Assembly (NCBI GenBank): GCA_021151605.1
Contig: JAGKWZ010000091.1
Coordinates: 1 to 25,624, forward strand
Reading direction: 5' to 3'
DNA: 25,624 nt
Source of the DNA: Verrucomicrobiaceae bacterium
GTDB taxonomy: Bacteria > Verrucomicrobiota > Verrucomicrobiia > Verrucomicrobiales > Verrucomicrobiaceae
Both the position numbers and the translations under genes were made by a program. Of the stretch, positions 14,470 through 23,717 are shown piece after piece. Position 1 is the first letter of the stretch; each line of letters opens with the position of its first letter. A model generated the notes under the pieces. It did not search any database and had not been told where the DNA came from. It worked only from the letters and a program-made list of their open reading frames with translations.

Positions 14470-17400
14470 TTATTCACTCACAGCAAGTCGGAAGAACAGC
14501 AGTGCGGGAAGTGGGCCAGAGGCATTGCTCGCGGTGGCGTCGATGATCTGCGGATCGTCTGTGGGAGCAGAGGTGCTGCTCTCGGCAATGTTGACGGTGA
14601 TCACGCCATTGTTTTGACCACTGCGGAACCAGTCGCTAAGATTGGCAGACCATTCAACCACACCTGTGACACCCGCACGACTCAGTGCGCGCTTGAAACG
14701 GAAGATAGCGGAGTTGGCCGTGACTTGAGCGGTCGTTGCCGCGACACTGCCGCCATCACCAGGAAGGGTTCCCATGAAGTACTCGACCACGTTTGGCACG
14801 CCATCGTCATCCGCATCGTCGCCTGCGCCACGCTTCATCGGATCGGCGATGTTTTGGGCAAACCAGTTTTGCGCCGGAGCATCGGCGATGCTGGCATTCG
14901 CACTGGCAGGTGATCCCACCACATGACCGGAGCCGCTGCCGATAGAGACGATGATCGTTTCAGTTCCTTCAGCGAGAGTGTCCGTCAGAACCGTGAGAGG
15001 CAAGCTTGCCGATGCCTGACCCGCTGGGATGATGAAGCTGCTCTGGAATCCGGAATAGTCCGCGCCGGAAGTGGCTGTGCCGCTGGCGGCTAAAGGAACC
15101 GAGAGGGAGGCTGTCGTGTCTCCTGTGCGGCTAATGCTGAAGCTGAGGGCCTGATCCGCTCCATGCTCGCCAGCGGTCGCATCTGTGGCGGTGATGGTGA
15201 CTTCAGGCAGATTTGAAGCCGACACATATGGGATGGCGACGAAGCGCAGGTCGATGTTTTCGTGGGTTCCATTCACTCCTTCCAGATCCTGAGTGAAGAT
15301 ACGGAAGCTGTTCCCGCTGGCCGACCAGGCGATGAGGTTGTCCACCGCTGTGCTAGCTGCTGCGCCATTGGTGGCATCTGCCGTGATGAAGATGGCGGCC
15401 GTGCTCGGATTGATGACGCTGCCATCGCCAAACGTGAGATCAACTCCATCAACACCGATTGCGGCGGTCACACCGAGCGTGGTCGCAGCGTTGTTCGTCG
15501 TCGAGACAGTGCCTGCGCTGCTGACTTTGCCCGCAAACACGCCTGGAGCGGCCGGCGGGAGATACACGAAGGTAAATTCATTGTCCTGAGTGCCGCCCGC
15601 ATTGTCGCGGGTGTCGATGACCCAGTTGCCAGCGACGATGCGCACCGAGCAAACGTTATCCGCAAGCGTGCCAGTGTCGCCATTGGTGAAGGCGAGCATG
15701 TTTCCCGCAGTCGATAGACCGTTCACCGTGTAAGTGCCTGCACCGCCGGATTTCGTGATGGTGACACCGGCTGGCAGGTTGCCCGCGATGATGCCTGCGG
15801 AGGAGTTCACACTGGCTCCGGTGAAGCCGCTGGCATAGGGCAGGAAGGCCACACTGACGCCGGAGGATTGCTCGCTGGTGCCAGGATTTGCACCAGCGGC
15901 GTTGTTGTTCGTGTTATCGAGCACGCTGACAAAGACATTGCCGGAGCCATTCGAATAGGGCTGGCAGATGTTGTCATTCGAGCTGTTGCCCGTGCTCATG
16001 GGACCGCCCCAGTTGTTGGCGAGTGTGATGCCGCTGGCGAAGGGAACGCTGACGCCATTGATCTTCAATTCGAGGTCTCCGATGTCGGTGCCTGGCAGAT
16101 TAAACTGACGTGGAGATGGACTGGTCTGCGCGACGGTCCAAGTCGGCAGATCAAAGGTGCCAATCGTGATGTTCGCGGGATTGGGTGTCGGAGCTTCGGT
16201 GAAAACGGAGATCGTCACGGCTGCCGAAGTCGTGGTCTGGCCCACGCTGTCGGTGGCCCTTGCCGTGTACGTGTAGGTGCCGGGGCCGACAGCCGTGAGC
16301 GGAAGGCTGAAGGGTGCCGTGGTGTCTTCACCGAGAAGCACGGGAGTGAGGGTGCCGCTGAAGAACTCGACCTTCACGACAGGCGCTTCGTTGTCCGTGG
16401 CATCGGCGGTGATCGTGACATCCACAGGAGCCTCCAGCACGGAACCCGTCACGGGAGCGGTGATCGAAACCACGGGCAGCATGTCGCCCAGATTCACGGT
16501 GATCGAAGCGACGTTGGAAAGGGCGACGAGGCCAGAGTTGTCCACGGCCACGGCGTTCACGTTGTAGCTGCCAGCAGGCACAGCATTCCAGGTGAACTCA
16601 TAAGGCGCGGTTGTGTCTTCGCCGATCTTGTTGCCGCCATGGTAAAACTCGACGCGGGTGATCGTGCCATCCGTATCCGCAGCGGTGGCGGCGAAGTTGA
16701 TCGTGGCTGGTGAAGAGAACATCGCACCGGTCGATGGTGTGTCCAAAGTCACGCTCGGAGCCACTCCAGGTGCGGTGGAGAAGCGGCGTGTGGCCGAGGT
16801 GGTGAGATTGATCGAGTCGCTCGCGGTCGCATACCATTCGTAGTCCTTGGCGGATTCGAGGCCGGTCCAGTTCAGCGAGGCGCTGGTGCTACCCGCGGCG
16901 ACATTCGCCGTGCCCAGAGGTACCCAGCCGGAGACCGGTGCCTGCATGTTATAAGTCAGATCATAGGTGCCGTCGAAGTGAGGCAGGCCATCACTCAAAG
17001 CCGCAGCGCGATTCAGCGTGGGTGACCAGCTCTCGACACGGACGCGGTTGTTTGCTGGAGAGAACGTGAAGGTGCGGAGGAATCCGTTGCCACCGTTTTG
17101 CAGCCCCTGGTAGTCGCTGAGCACAGAATAGACGGTCCGTCCTTCAAAGGTGTCGGAGCGACGTCCTTCCGCATGAATGTGTCCGCAGAGCAGGAGGAAG
17201 AGGTTGGGGTTGTCCTTGAGGTTGTTATAAATCGCCGCGCCTTGTGTGCTGAACGTGGCGGGGTTGCCCTGACCGATGATCCAGTGGCTGGTGACGATGG
17301 CACGGCGATGTGGATGAGCTTTTAACAAAGCGTCCGCCCAGTCGAGGATGTCCTGGTTCGGCGTGGTGTCGTAAGACATGTGGATGGATATGAAGTCGAG

Positions 17401-20400
17401 GCCACCTGCGCTGAAGAGCTGGTAGTTGTTTGTGTTATCCGTGCCGTAGTTGCCGCCATAGTAGGAGCGGCCAGCGAAGCGCGAGACATTGAAGTATTGA
17501 TTGAAGAAGGAGGTGCTACCGGTGTCGTAAGCGCCGATGGGATCAATGTCATGATTGCCCGGTGCGAGGCCATACGGAATGCCATGAGCCAGCAGCGTGC
17601 TCAGAGGGTTTTCCAGCCTTCCCATGGCGGCGCTAGCGCGTTGCCATTGGATCGGATTGCCGCCGAAGTTGCCATTTTCCACGATGTCTCCCATGTGGCT
17701 GACAAAGGCCACATTGCGAGTGACACGGTTGTCCACGACCCACTGTGTCTGCGCGCCAAACGTGCCGACAAGCTGCTCCACGGTGACGGTGTTTGCACGA
17801 GCCGCGGAGCCTTCCGAATAATACTGTGTGTCTGGAATGGCGACGAGAGTGAAGTCTGCTGCCGGAGTCGCAGGTGCAGTCGGGCGTCCATAAAAGGTCA
17901 CGGTCATCGCATCGTCATTTGGATCACTGAGACCAACCTGCAAGTTCACCGAACTGCCGGTGATTGTGTCAGCGTCTGCGGGTGCGGTTAGTGTGACGAC
18001 CGGCGGCTGATTCGGATTTGGCTGAATGATCAGGCTAGCTGCGCTGCTCACAGTGCTCGCACCGAGATCATCAATGGCGCGTGCGGTGACGGCATAAGTG
18101 CCCGTGGCGGGTGGCGTCCATGAGAAGGTGTAAGGCGCGGCAGCGTCTTCACCGACCTTCACTCCATCGACCCGGAACTCGACCTTCGCCACACTGCCAC
18201 CGACATCACTCGCGTCGGCACTGAAGCTGACCGGATAAGGCATGAAGGACGTGGCGTTGTTCACTGGTGCCGTGAGAGACACTGTGGGTGAAGTGTTGGC
18301 GCTGGCAAAGGGCGCGCCAGGAACCCAGGCTGGGTTGTTCGTCAGCGTGCCGACCGTTGCGCCTGTCGAGCTTGCGGCGCTGATGCCGTAGCCTTCGTTC
18401 AAACCAAAGCGTCCGATCAAGCCGGCACCGCTGCCGAGTTCGAGATCTTTAGCGGCGGCGATCTCAGCCGCGCTGCGAGCATAGCTCCAGACGCGGGCTT
18501 CATCGATAACGCCAGCGAAGGCTCCTTCGGAAACGCCGGTCGAGTTGAAGGCGGCACCAAGACCAAAATGCTGAATGCTGTCGTAACGCGGCACCGCACC
18601 CGCGACGGAGATTGTGGCTGAGCCGACTTCGACGCCATCGAGATACATTTTCCAAACACCCGAAGTGCCATCAAAGGTGGCCGCAGCGTGATACCATATG
18701 CCCGTGGAGATAGGTGTGTTCGTGGCGGTGATTGGATGATTCAAGCCTGTGGCCATGCTTTCAAAATCACCGACGAGAATGCCACCCGTGGTGATGCCGA
18801 AGAAGATATTGCAGTCGATGTTGCCGCCATCGCTCTCGCCGCGTCCTTTGCCAAACAAGGGCACGGCTGTTACACCGCCGCTGCCAGATCCTGCGGTGCG
18901 CCCCGTGCCATCTTTACGGAACCAGCACTCAAGCGTGAATCCTGTGATCGGTGGTGGTCCGCCGACATTCAATTCCGGCGCAGGGCCCATGGTGACATAA
19001 TCATTAGCACCATCAAAGGCGATGGCCGTGTTGGCGGGAATGTTGTTGGGATCAAACGTGACATTGATCACCTTCACCGCGCTGGAACCCGTGCCGCCAA
19101 GGTCATCCGTGGCGCGGGCGATGTAGTTGTAGGCACCATTGGTCAATCCGCTCTCTGTTAGCGTGAAGGGGGCCGCATTGTCCGTGCCGACCACGACACC
19201 ATTGCGGAGGAATTCGACCTGAGTGATCGAGCCGTCGGCATCACTGGCAGTCGCTTCAAGAGTGAAGGTGGCCGGGCCGATAAAACTCTCGATGACGGGT
19301 GCCGAGATGCTGGCGACTGGTGCTATGTTTGGCGTGGCAAAGAAGGCAAAGCTGAACATGTCTTCACCCGCCGAAGCGCCATCCTGCAAAGTCGGCTGAA
19401 CCGTGGCTCCGCTGAGATCGCGGCTTTCGATCACCCAGCGGCTGTTGGTGACGTCCCACTGATATGAAACCACGTTATCCGCTGTGTTTGTGCCGCCACC
19501 TTCGGGACTGATGATGAGCACACCCGTGGTGTTGTTTTGATCAGGAATGGAGAGATACCACTGACCGACACCGCCCTTGGTCAGGGTAAAGGTGCCAGCG
19601 CTCACATCCGTCGTCGCGCCACTGTTCACGCGTCCCATGGCGACGAGCTGATTCGTGCCGACGGCCGAGGATGGGATGTAAACGAAAGCCACAGGGTCCT
19701 GCTCATAGCTGGCACCGTTGGCCCCGTTGTCATGTGTCCAGACGGTGAAGGAACCATCCGCATTGGCACGAGAAGCGGCGTAGTTGTCCTCGTTCTTCGC
19801 GTGATTGACCAGCAGCACGCCATTCGCGGAACTCGCGCTCAGGGAGGTGAGATTCACCGTGTGAACGCCCGTCGTCACGCCGTCGATGAAGTGTGTGCCG
19901 AGCGTGATGCCTGGGCTGGCGGCAAGTGTGTTGTTCGCACCACCGTTGGTTCCCGTGGCATTGCGCACGAATCCGCCAAGCCAGGTGTTATAAGGGAACC
20001 AGGCGCAGGCGACATTGATGTTCACCTCATCACCCTGGGCCGTGCGGAAGACTGGAATCCAATATTTGTTCGCGAAGCCGCTGCCTACAAAGTCGCTCGC
20101 ACTGCTTGCATAGAACAGTCCGATCGTGTCACCCGCCGCTGTGTTATCCCGTCCATTCTGAGACACCGAAGTGATCATCACGCCATTGGCGGCATCATTC
20201 GCCGAGCCAAAGCTCACGTCATAGTCCCCGCGATTGCCGCCGAGAATGCTGAAGTTGTTCGTGCTGCCAGGCCCTTTGGTGATCGTCACCGAGTTGGCTG
20301 TCGTGCCAGAGTCATTCTGGACGACGTTGACGTTTCCGAACTCGACGGTCTGAGACGATGCGAGCAAAGGGATACAAAATAGCAGTGCGATGAAGCGGGG

Positions 20401-20409
20401 GGGAATCAT
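14470..20409 (-). CDS. Giant secreted metallophosphoesterase with LamG, Ig-like and Calx-beta modules
   Basis: The predicted product is 1979 residues from ATG 20409, which opens the signal peptide MIPPRFIALLFCIPLLASSQ; the upstream extension to 20490 has no export signal. Approximate order: N-terminal beta domain shared with the left giant (20-360), Ig-like (364-455), LamG (454-672, FDGANDYVTMG, IDEARVWSYARS), two Ig-like units (705-838), metallophosphoesterase (850-1125: IPDTQYYSE, GDIVENG, APGNHD, TSHW, GHIHAEG with both histidines, 1077 and 1079), Fn3-like (1154-1212), two Ig-like units (1216-1404), a second copy-like region of the N-terminal domain type (1411-1730), a Calx-beta domain (1732-1843, SGADYSGFQSSFIIPAGQ, EGTETIIVSIG), and a C-terminal calcium-type DDADDDGVPNVVEY stretch plus beta module. 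The first roughly 1200 residues follow the left giant module by module, so the two arose by duplication. It is likely secreted or surface-attached; the phosphoester substrate is unknown. Confidence 0.92.
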   Translation of the reverse strand: MIPPRFIALLFCIPLLASSQTVEFGNVNVVQNDSGTTANSVTITKGPGSTNNFSILGGNRGDYDVSFGSANDAANGVMITSVSQNGRDNTAAGDTIGLFYASSASDFVGSGFANKYWIPVFRTAQGDEVNINVACAWFPYNTWLGGFVRNATGTNGGANNTLAASPGITLGTHFIDGVTTGVHTVNLTSLSASSANGVLLVNHAKNEDNYAASRANADGSFTVWTHDNGANGASYEQDPVAFVYIPSSAVGTNQLVAMGRVNSGATTDVSAGTFTLTKGGVGQWYLSIPDQNNTTGVLIISPEGGGTNTADNVVSYQWDVTNSRWVIESRDLSGATVQPTLQDGASAGEDMFSFAFFATPNIAPVASISAPVIESFIGPATFTLEATASDADGSITQVEFLRNGVVVGTDNAAPFTLTESGLTNGAYNYIARATDDLGGTGSSAVKVINVTFDPNNIPANTAIAFDGANDYVTMGPAPELNVGGPPPITGFTLECWFRKDGTGRTAGSGSGGVTAVPLFGKGRGESDGGNIDCNIFFGITTGGILVGDFESMATGLNHPITATNTPISTGIWYHAAATFDGTSGVWKMYLDGVEVGSATISVAGAVPRYDSIQHFGLGAAFNSTGVSEGAFAGVIDEARVWSYARSAAEIAAAKDLELGSGAGLIGRFGLNEGYGISAASSTGATVGTLTNNPAWVPGAPFASANTSPTVSLTAPVNNATSFMPYPVSFSADASDVGGSVAKVEFRVDGVKVGEDAAAPYTFSWTPPATGTYAVTARAIDDLGASTVSSAASLIIQPNPNQPPVVTLTAPADADTITGSSVNLQVGLSDPNDDAMTVTFYGRPTAPATPAADFTLVAIPDTQYYSEGSAARANTVTVEQLVGTFGAQTQWVVDNRVTRNVAFVSHMGDIVENGNFGGNPIQWQRASAAMGRLENPLSTLLAHGIPYGLAPGNHDIDPIGAYDTGSTSFFNQYFNVSRFAGRSYYGGNYGTDNTNNYQLFSAGGLDFISIHMSYDTTPNQDILDWADALLKAHPHRRAIVTSHWIIGQGNPATFSTQGAAIYNNLKDNPNLFLLLCGHIHAEGRRSDTFEGRTVYSVLSDYQGLQNGGNGFLRTFTFSPANNRVRVESWSPTLNRAAALSDGLPHFDGTYDLTYNMQAPVSGWVPLGTANVAAGSTSASLNWTGLESAKDYEWYATASDSINLTTSATRRFSTAPGVAPSVTLDTPSTGAMFSSPATINFAATAADTDGTITRVEFYHGGNKIGEDTTAPYEFTWNAVPAGSYNVNAVAVDNSGLVALSNVASITVNLGDMLPVVSITAPVTGSVLEAPVDVTITADATDNEAPVVKVEFFSGTLTPVLLGEDTTAPFSLPLTAVGPGTYTYTARATDSVGQTTTSAAVTISVFTEAPTPNPANITIGTFDLPTWTVAQTSPSPRQFNLPGTDIGDLELKINGVSVPFASGITLANNWGGPMSTGNSSNDNICQPYSNGSGNVFVSVLDNTNNNAAGANPGTSEQSSGVSVAFLPYASGFTGASVNSSAGIIAGNLPAGVTITKSGGAGTYTVNGLSTAGNMLAFTNGDTGTLADNVCSVRIVAGNWVIDTRDNAGGTQDNEFTFVYLPPAAPGVFAGKVSSAGTVSTTNNAATTLGVTAAIGVDGVDLTFGDGSVINPSTAAIFITADATNGAAASTAVDNLIAWSASGNSFRIFTQDLEGVNGTHENIDLRFVAIPYVSASNLPEVTITATDATAGEHGADQALSFSISRTGDTTASLSVPLAASGTATSGADYSGFQSSFIIPAGQASASLPLTVLTDTLAEGTETIIVSIGSGSGHVVGSPASANASIADAPAQNWFAQNIADPMKRGAGDDADDDGVPNVVEYFMGTLPGDGGSVAATTAQVTANSAIFRFKRALSRAGVTGVVEWSANLSDWFRSGQNNGVITVNIAESSTSAPTDDPQIIDATASNASGPLPALLFFRLAVSE

Positions 20410-20439
20410 ACGCCTGCCCAAAGGAACCGAATTCGCCTT

Positions 20440-20461
20440 ATCCCAAGCGACGATTCCGACA
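20440..20461 (-). promoter_or_regulatory. Conserved 22-bp element upstream of the right giant gene
   Basis: On the minus strand this reads TGTCGGAA-TC-GTCGCTTGGGAT, 30 bases before ATG 20409. Twenty of 22 positions match the element at 14330-14351, while flanking sequence does not match. The match ends sharply on both sides, as expected for a functional site rather than general paralogy. Confidence 0.65.
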
Positions 20462-20487
20462 GTGACGGAACTGGAAGAATGAACGAG

Positions 20488-20504
20488 CAAGGCGGCAAGC
20501 CTTG
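20488..20504. other. Inverted repeat in the divergent giant/ribF intergenic region
   Basis: CAAGGC-GGCAA-GCCTTG is a perfect 6-bp stem with a 5-base loop, followed on the plus strand by ATTTTG. It lies between the divergent giant gene (20409, minus) and ribF (20639, plus). It could be an operator or a weak terminator. The rest of the 229-bp gap shows only the conserved element at 20440-20461. Confidence 0.4.
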
Positions 20505-20638
20505 ATTTTGAAAGGCTTCTGGGACATTCACGGATTTCCTGGCAATCGAGTGACGATCATTTCACACGCTCAAATCAGGGTGTTGATGGTTTCGCTTCGC
20601 TTGCACGTCGATCCCGTCACGGTAAAGACAGCATATCC

Positions 20639-21568
20639 ATGACCATTCTCCACTCACTCGACCAACTCGCCTCCGTTCCCGGACCCGTGGCTTTGGCGAT
20701 TGGTGTTTTTGATGGGCTACACCTCGGGCATCAGGAGGTCATTCGTGCGGCGCAGGAACATGCCGCCCAGCATCATGGTACGGCGGTGGTGATGAGTTTT
20801 GAGCCCCATCCACTGACTGTGTTACGCCCTGGCTCGGAGCCGAAACGACTGTGCGGTACGGCTTACCGTGAAGTGTTGCTGAAGCGCATGGGCGTGAACA
20901 CGGCGTTGCTCTGCCCCTTCGATGAAATCACGGCTGCGACACCGGCTGCGCTTTTTTTAGATATCCTCACTCGCGACTGCAAACCACTGGGCTGTATCTC
21001 CGTGGGCTACGGCTGGAGCTTTGGCAAAGGTCGCAGTGGAAATATTCACCTGCTCATGGAACACGGCGAACGTGAGGACTTCGCCGTGTATGGCGTGCCG
21101 CCGATCCGTGTCGATGGCGAGGTGGTGAGCAGCACTCTGATCCGCGATGCGGTGTCTGGCGGCGATTTGATCAAAGCCTCCCGTCTTCTGGGTCGCGACT
21201 ATGCGCTTTATGGCGAAGTGATGCATGGACGTGAACTGGCCCACCAGCTCGGGTTTCCCACCGCGAATGTGCGACCTGAAGCCGAGCTTCTGCCGCCCTT
21301 TGGTGTGTATGCGGTGCGAGTAGAAGTCGATGGTTCGCTGCGTTCAGGCATCGCCAATCTCGGGGTGCGTCCCACGGTGGAAACGGGTGACACCGTGCCT
21401 TCGCTCGAAGTGCATGTCTTCGACTGGAGCGGTGATCTTTACGGGCAGAGGCTCGAAGTCACACTGGGTGACTTCATCCGGCCTGAGCAAAAGTTCTCTG
21501 GCATCGCAGAACTACGTGCGCAAATCGAAGCTGATGTGGCGCTGGCACGCGGGATTGCGGGCCTGTAA
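20639..21568 (+). CDS. ribF: Bifunctional riboflavin kinase / FMN adenylyltransferase
   Basis: The predicted product is 309 residues, the normal length for bacterial RibF. It makes FMN from riboflavin and ATP, then FAD from FMN and ATP, in the cytoplasm. The N-terminal FAD synthetase (nucleotidyltransferase) half has GVFDGLHLGHQ (22-32), FEPHPLTVLRP, the GYGWSFGKGRSGN loop and SSTLIRDAVSGGD. The C-terminal flavokinase half has the GxxLGFPTAN-type motif (LAHQLGFPTANV, around 205-213), PPFGVYAV, GIANLGVRPT, the LEVHVFDWSGDLYG strand and a final FIRPEQKFSG. ATG 20639 is used; no strong Shine-Dalgarno or FMN riboswitch is evident upstream. Its stop lies only 7 bp from the stop of the convergent rodA gene. 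Confidence 0.97.
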   Translation: MTILHSLDQLASVPGPVALAIGVFDGLHLGHQEVIRAAQEHAAQHHGTAVVMSFEPHPLTVLRPGSEPKRLCGTAYREVLLKRMGVNTALLCPFDEITAATPAALFLDILTRDCKPLGCISVGYGWSFGKGRSGNIHLLMEHGEREDFAVYGVPPIRVDGEVVSSTLIRDAVSGGDLIKASRLLGRDYALYGEVMHGRELAHQLGFPTANVRPEAELLPPFGVYAVRVEVDGSLRSGIANLGVRPTVETGDTVPSLEVHVFDWSGDLYGQRLEVTLGDFIRPEQKFSGIAELRAQIEADVALARGIAGL

Positions 21569-21575
21569 GGTCATC

Positions 21576-22790
21576 TCAATCGTCGTCGTCATTAAACTCA
21601 ATCTCGCGACCGACCGAACCTGCTTTTTTCACGGGCGAGATGTTCCTGTGAACCCACACGCTTTGCAGCATTCCCATAAGGAAGAGAGTCACGATCATGA
21701 AGGTGCCCCCATAGCTGATGAAAGGCATCGGCAAGCCGATGACGGGCAGCATGCAAAGATTCATCCCAGCGTTCTGAAAGGTGTGCGCGAAGAACATGGC
21801 CACCACGCCGACAACAATGAGCCTGCCAACCTGATCACGAGCTGAAAAGGCGACGAAAACTCCCTGCAGCAGCATCAGGCATATGCCCGAAAGTAGTAGC
21901 ACAGCCCCCCGGAAGCCGAACTCTTCACAGACAACCCCGAAAATGAAGTCGCTGTGCGCCTCACCTTCAGGGAAGAACATGCGGTGGATGCTGCGCTGTT
22001 CTGGCACTTTTGAGGAGAGCGGGCCTTTGCCCTCGACGCCCGCGGAGGCTACGGCTGTCTGAACGTAATTCGGCACCCAGCCGTCACCACGCGTGTCCAC
22101 TTTGTCCATCTGATTGGTGAGGAGGTACCATGCCGTGTCGATACGGGCCTGCTGGTAGGGCTTGAGGACAAAGAAGTACATGATCGGCACCACACACAGG
22201 GTAGTGAGCATCATGGTGATGATGTAGCGAAAGGGGATACTGCCGACAATGAGCATGGCCAGAAACACCGGTCCCCAGACGAGACCGGAACCGAAGTCCT
22301 CCTTGATGACCATGCCTGCCGGGATGCCCGCCAGGATGCCGCCGACGATGATACGCAGCCAGGGATGACGAAAGACGCGCCAAATGCGCGGCAGTTCCCC
22401 GAAGACGACGGCCAGCATGATGATGCCTGACATGATGGCGAACTGGGACGGCTGCACGCGCTGCCCGGCCATTTCCACCCAGGCTTTATTTCCTTTCACC
22501 TCGACACCAAAGATTTCCAAGTAAACGAGTCCGCCGATGCCAGCCAGATAAAGCGGAATGCAGGCCCAGCGGATCCATTTGTAGTCAATCAAGGCGGCAC
22601 CGATGAGGAAAGGCACGCCGAGGCCGATCCAGGTGATCTGGTCACGCCATTTGGAGTCCAGGCCCAGTGGCGAATCGGTGCGGAAGGACGAGGCATTGAA
22701 AATCGCATAAACACCGAAGGCCAGAAGGCCTGCGAGGGTGAACATGAGGATCCAATTGATGCCGAGGAACTTTTTAAAAAGGGGTGTCAT
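21576..22790 (-). CDS. rodA: Rod-shape peptidoglycan glycosyltransferase RodA (SEDS family)
   Basis: The predicted product is 404 residues with about ten hydrophobic segments, as in SEDS (FtsW/RodA/SpoVE) membrane glycosyltransferases that polymerise lipid II during cell elongation with a class B PBP. Visible family motifs are GNKAWVEMAG, VQPSQFA, the long periplasmic loop followed by HSDFIFGVVCEEFGFRGA (with the aspartate equivalent to the essential SEDS residue) and PVIGLPMPFISYGGT near the end. The segment usually written QPDLGT is KEDFGSGLVW here. The C-terminus is an acidic tail (FNDDDD). RodA rather than FtsW is favoured by the HSDFIF and GMNLCMLPVIGLPMPF signatures. It starts 14 bp after the OppF-like gene stop, so the two probably form an operon. 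The PBP2 partner is not in this window. Confidence 0.95.
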   Translation of the reverse strand: MTPLFKKFLGINWILMFTLAGLLAFGVYAIFNASSFRTDSPLGLDSKWRDQITWIGLGVPFLIGAALIDYKWIRWACIPLYLAGIGGLVYLEIFGVEVKGNKAWVEMAGQRVQPSQFAIMSGIIMLAVVFGELPRIWRVFRHPWLRIIVGGILAGIPAGMVIKEDFGSGLVWGPVFLAMLIVGSIPFRYIITMMLTTLCVVPIMYFFVLKPYQQARIDTAWYLLTNQMDKVDTRGDGWVPNYVQTAVASAGVEGKGPLSSKVPEQRSIHRMFFPEGEAHSDFIFGVVCEEFGFRGAVLLLSGICLMLLQGVFVAFSARDQVGRLIVVGVVAMFFAHTFQNAGMNLCMLPVIGLPMPFISYGGTFMIVTLFLMGMLQSVWVHRNISPVKKAGSVGREIEFNDDDD

Positions 22791-22804
22791 GAAAGGGAAA
22801 GAAG

Positions 22805-23587
22805 CTAACCAAGAACGGGAATCGAGGCGAGCAGGCGGCGGGTGTACTCGTGCTGCGGATTCTCACAGACCGCGTCTGCACTGCCATGTTCGACGACGAG
22901 TCCGCGATTCATCACGATGATGTCATCGCTCATGTGCCGCACCACGGCCAGATCATGGGCGATAAAGAGGTAGGTGAGTTCAAACTCAGCCTGGAGATCT
23001 TTTAAGAGATTCAGGATCGATGCCTGCACGCTCACATCAAGAGCGCTGACAGGCTCATCACAGATCAGGAACTTCGGCTGCACGGCCAGGGCGCGGGCGA
23101 TACCTATGCGCTGGCGCTGGCCGCCGCTGAACTCGTGCGGGTATCGACTCAGGGACTCCTCTGGCAGACCTACGCGCTTGAGCAGCACAGCCGAGGCCTC
23201 CCGGCGCTGTGCACGGCTGCGGTCTTTGAAATGGATCTCCTGGGGTTCACCAAGGATGGCCTCGACCGTCATGCGCGGATTCAGAGAGCCTATCGGGTCC
23301 TGAAACACCATCTGCATCTCTTTCCGCAGCGGGCGGAAGACCATCTCCGGCATGGCGAAGATCTCCTGATCTCGGTAAATCGCACGTCCGCTGGTGGGCT
23401 GGATCAATTTGAGAAGAGCCCGTGAGACGGTGGACTTACCGCTGCCGCTCTCACCCACGAGTCCGAGGGTTTTTCCCTGGGGAATCTGGAAGCTGACCCC
23501 ATCGACAGCCTTCACAACATCTCGTTTCCCAAATCCAGTGCGGATGGGGAAGTGAACTTGGAGATTTTCGACGCGCAGCAAAGCCAT
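22805..23587 (-). CDS. OppF/DppF-like peptide ABC transporter ATP-binding protein
   Basis: The predicted product is 260 residues from ATG 23587. Nucleotide-binding motifs are complete: Walker A GESGSGKST (45-53), Q-loop VFQDPIGSLNP (94-104), signature FSGGQRQRIGIARAL (153-167), Walker B FLICDEP (173-179), D-loop SALD, H-loop AHDLAV (His211). The MTVEAILGEP and NPQHEYTRRLLASIP stretches are typical of the OppF/DppF subfamily, which powers import of oligopeptides, dipeptides or nickel. It is shorter than typical OppF (about 320-330 residues) because the C-terminal oligo_HPY extension ends at IPVLG. No permease, binding protein or OppD partner lies beside it; the neighbours are rodA (14 bp downstream) and divergent rpoN. 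Partner genes must be elsewhere, so the substrate is unknown. Confidence 0.93.
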   Translation of the reverse strand: MALLRVENLQVHFPIRTGFGKRDVVKAVDGVSFQIPQGKTLGLVGESGSGKSTVSRALLKLIQPTSGRAIYRDQEIFAMPEMVFRPLRKEMQMVFQDPIGSLNPRMTVEAILGEPQEIHFKDRSRAQRREASAVLLKRVGLPEESLSRYPHEFSGGQRQRIGIARALAVQPKFLICDEPVSALDVSVQASILNLLKDLQAEFELTYLFIAHDLAVVRHMSDDIIVMNRGLVVEHGSADAVCENPQHEYTRRLLASIPVLG

Positions 23588-23717
23588 GGGCGGAGTTTAC
23601 GCTAGCTGGCCGGGCTGTCACGCTGCGCCTCTGTGTCTTTTCTGAACAAGGCCGACCCGTTTCTTCGGCGTGTTCGTTTGATCTAGCATTTCGCGGGACC
23701 AGAAATAAAAACGAAGA

